Source: Lysobacteraceae bacterium (GTDB taxonomy: Bacteria > Pseudomonadota > Gammaproteobacteria > DSM-19610). Taken from it: a stretch of 12,915 bases of DNA. Below, in pieces: positions 12,812 through 12,915 of the stretch; the first letter of the stretch is position 1; the number at the start of each line of letters is the position of its first letter. The translations under genes and the position numbers were made by a program. The stretch is taken from the NCBI GenBank assembly GCA_020201295.1, contig JAIVHA010000001.1:1-12915 (forward strand). The letters run 5' to 3'. The notes under the pieces are model-generated. The model was not told the DNA's origin, searched no databases, and was given only the letters and a program-made list of their open reading frames with translations.

Positions 12812-12915
12812 GCACTGACTCAACGTCATTGCGAGCGAAGCGCGGCAATCTCCTACCATGAAATCAGTCAGTTGGAGATTGCCGCGCTTCGCTCGCAATG
12901 ACGTTGAGTCAGTGC
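12812..12915. repeat. Perfect 42-bp inverted repeat (MITE/REP-like) at the right edge
   Basis: Bases 12812-12853 and 12874-12915 are exact reverse complements (42 of 42) around a 20-base loop. The arm begins GCACTGACTCAA and continues CGTCATTGCGAGCGAAGC then GCGGCAATCTCC. The CGTCATTGCGAG core and the CAATCTC/GAGATTG arms are shared with the element at 11845-12036, so both belong to one repeat family. No coding potential. The sequence ends at the final base of the right arm. Confidence 0.85.

Overview
The window looks like GC-rich gammaproteobacterial DNA. Supporting signs are the DUF3581 and DUF1456 (YehS-type) proteins, an RsuA/RluF-like S4 protein of a type I associate with Pseudomonas and relatives, and an FNR/Anr-type box. 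The DabA-centred inorganic-carbon cluster suggests a chemolithoautotroph, perhaps a sulfur oxidiser. No RuBisCO or carboxysome gene is visible here, so that lifestyle is an inference.

Left half (1-7398, all minus strand, transcribed right to left): a tight four-gene unit of NuoM-like antiporter subunit, DabA (DUF2309, zinc carbonic-anhydrase-like), NuoL-like/DabB, and a second NuoM-like protein cut by the left edge. Gaps are 16 bp, an 8-bp overlap and 12 bp, so they are almost certainly co-transcribed and translationally coupled. Known DAB systems need only DabA and DabB to accumulate bicarbonate using the proton gradient. Here two further antiporter-like membrane subunits flank the pair, which suggests an enlarged ion-coupled DAB complex. 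Residue comparison shows one intact antiporter subunit (the first NuoM-like), one shortened (NuoL-like) and one with degenerate proton-path residues (second NuoM-like).

Middle (7543-10731, minus strand): a DUF3581 protein with a MaoC/hot-dog-like GDFNPIH motif; a PAS-PAS-GGDEF diguanylate cyclase; a 78-residue two-helix membrane protein preceded by an FNR-like box and a weaker second copy; and a secreted PEGA-like plus SHOCT protein that probably starts at TTG.

Right part (10936-12915, plus strand): tRNA-Ser(GGA); an S4-domain pseudouridine-synthase homologue lacking the catalytic Asp; a 192-bp MITE-like element whose terminal TAG serves as that gene's stop codon; a DUF1456 gene; and at the extreme right edge a perfect 42-bp inverted repeat sharing its core with the MITE-like element. 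The two repeats bracket the DUF1456 gene. The window stops exactly at the last base of the palindrome, so this may be a contig end. I found no transposase, CRISPR array or rRNA. Several very long plus-strand ORFs opposite the dab operon are judged to be antisense shadows.
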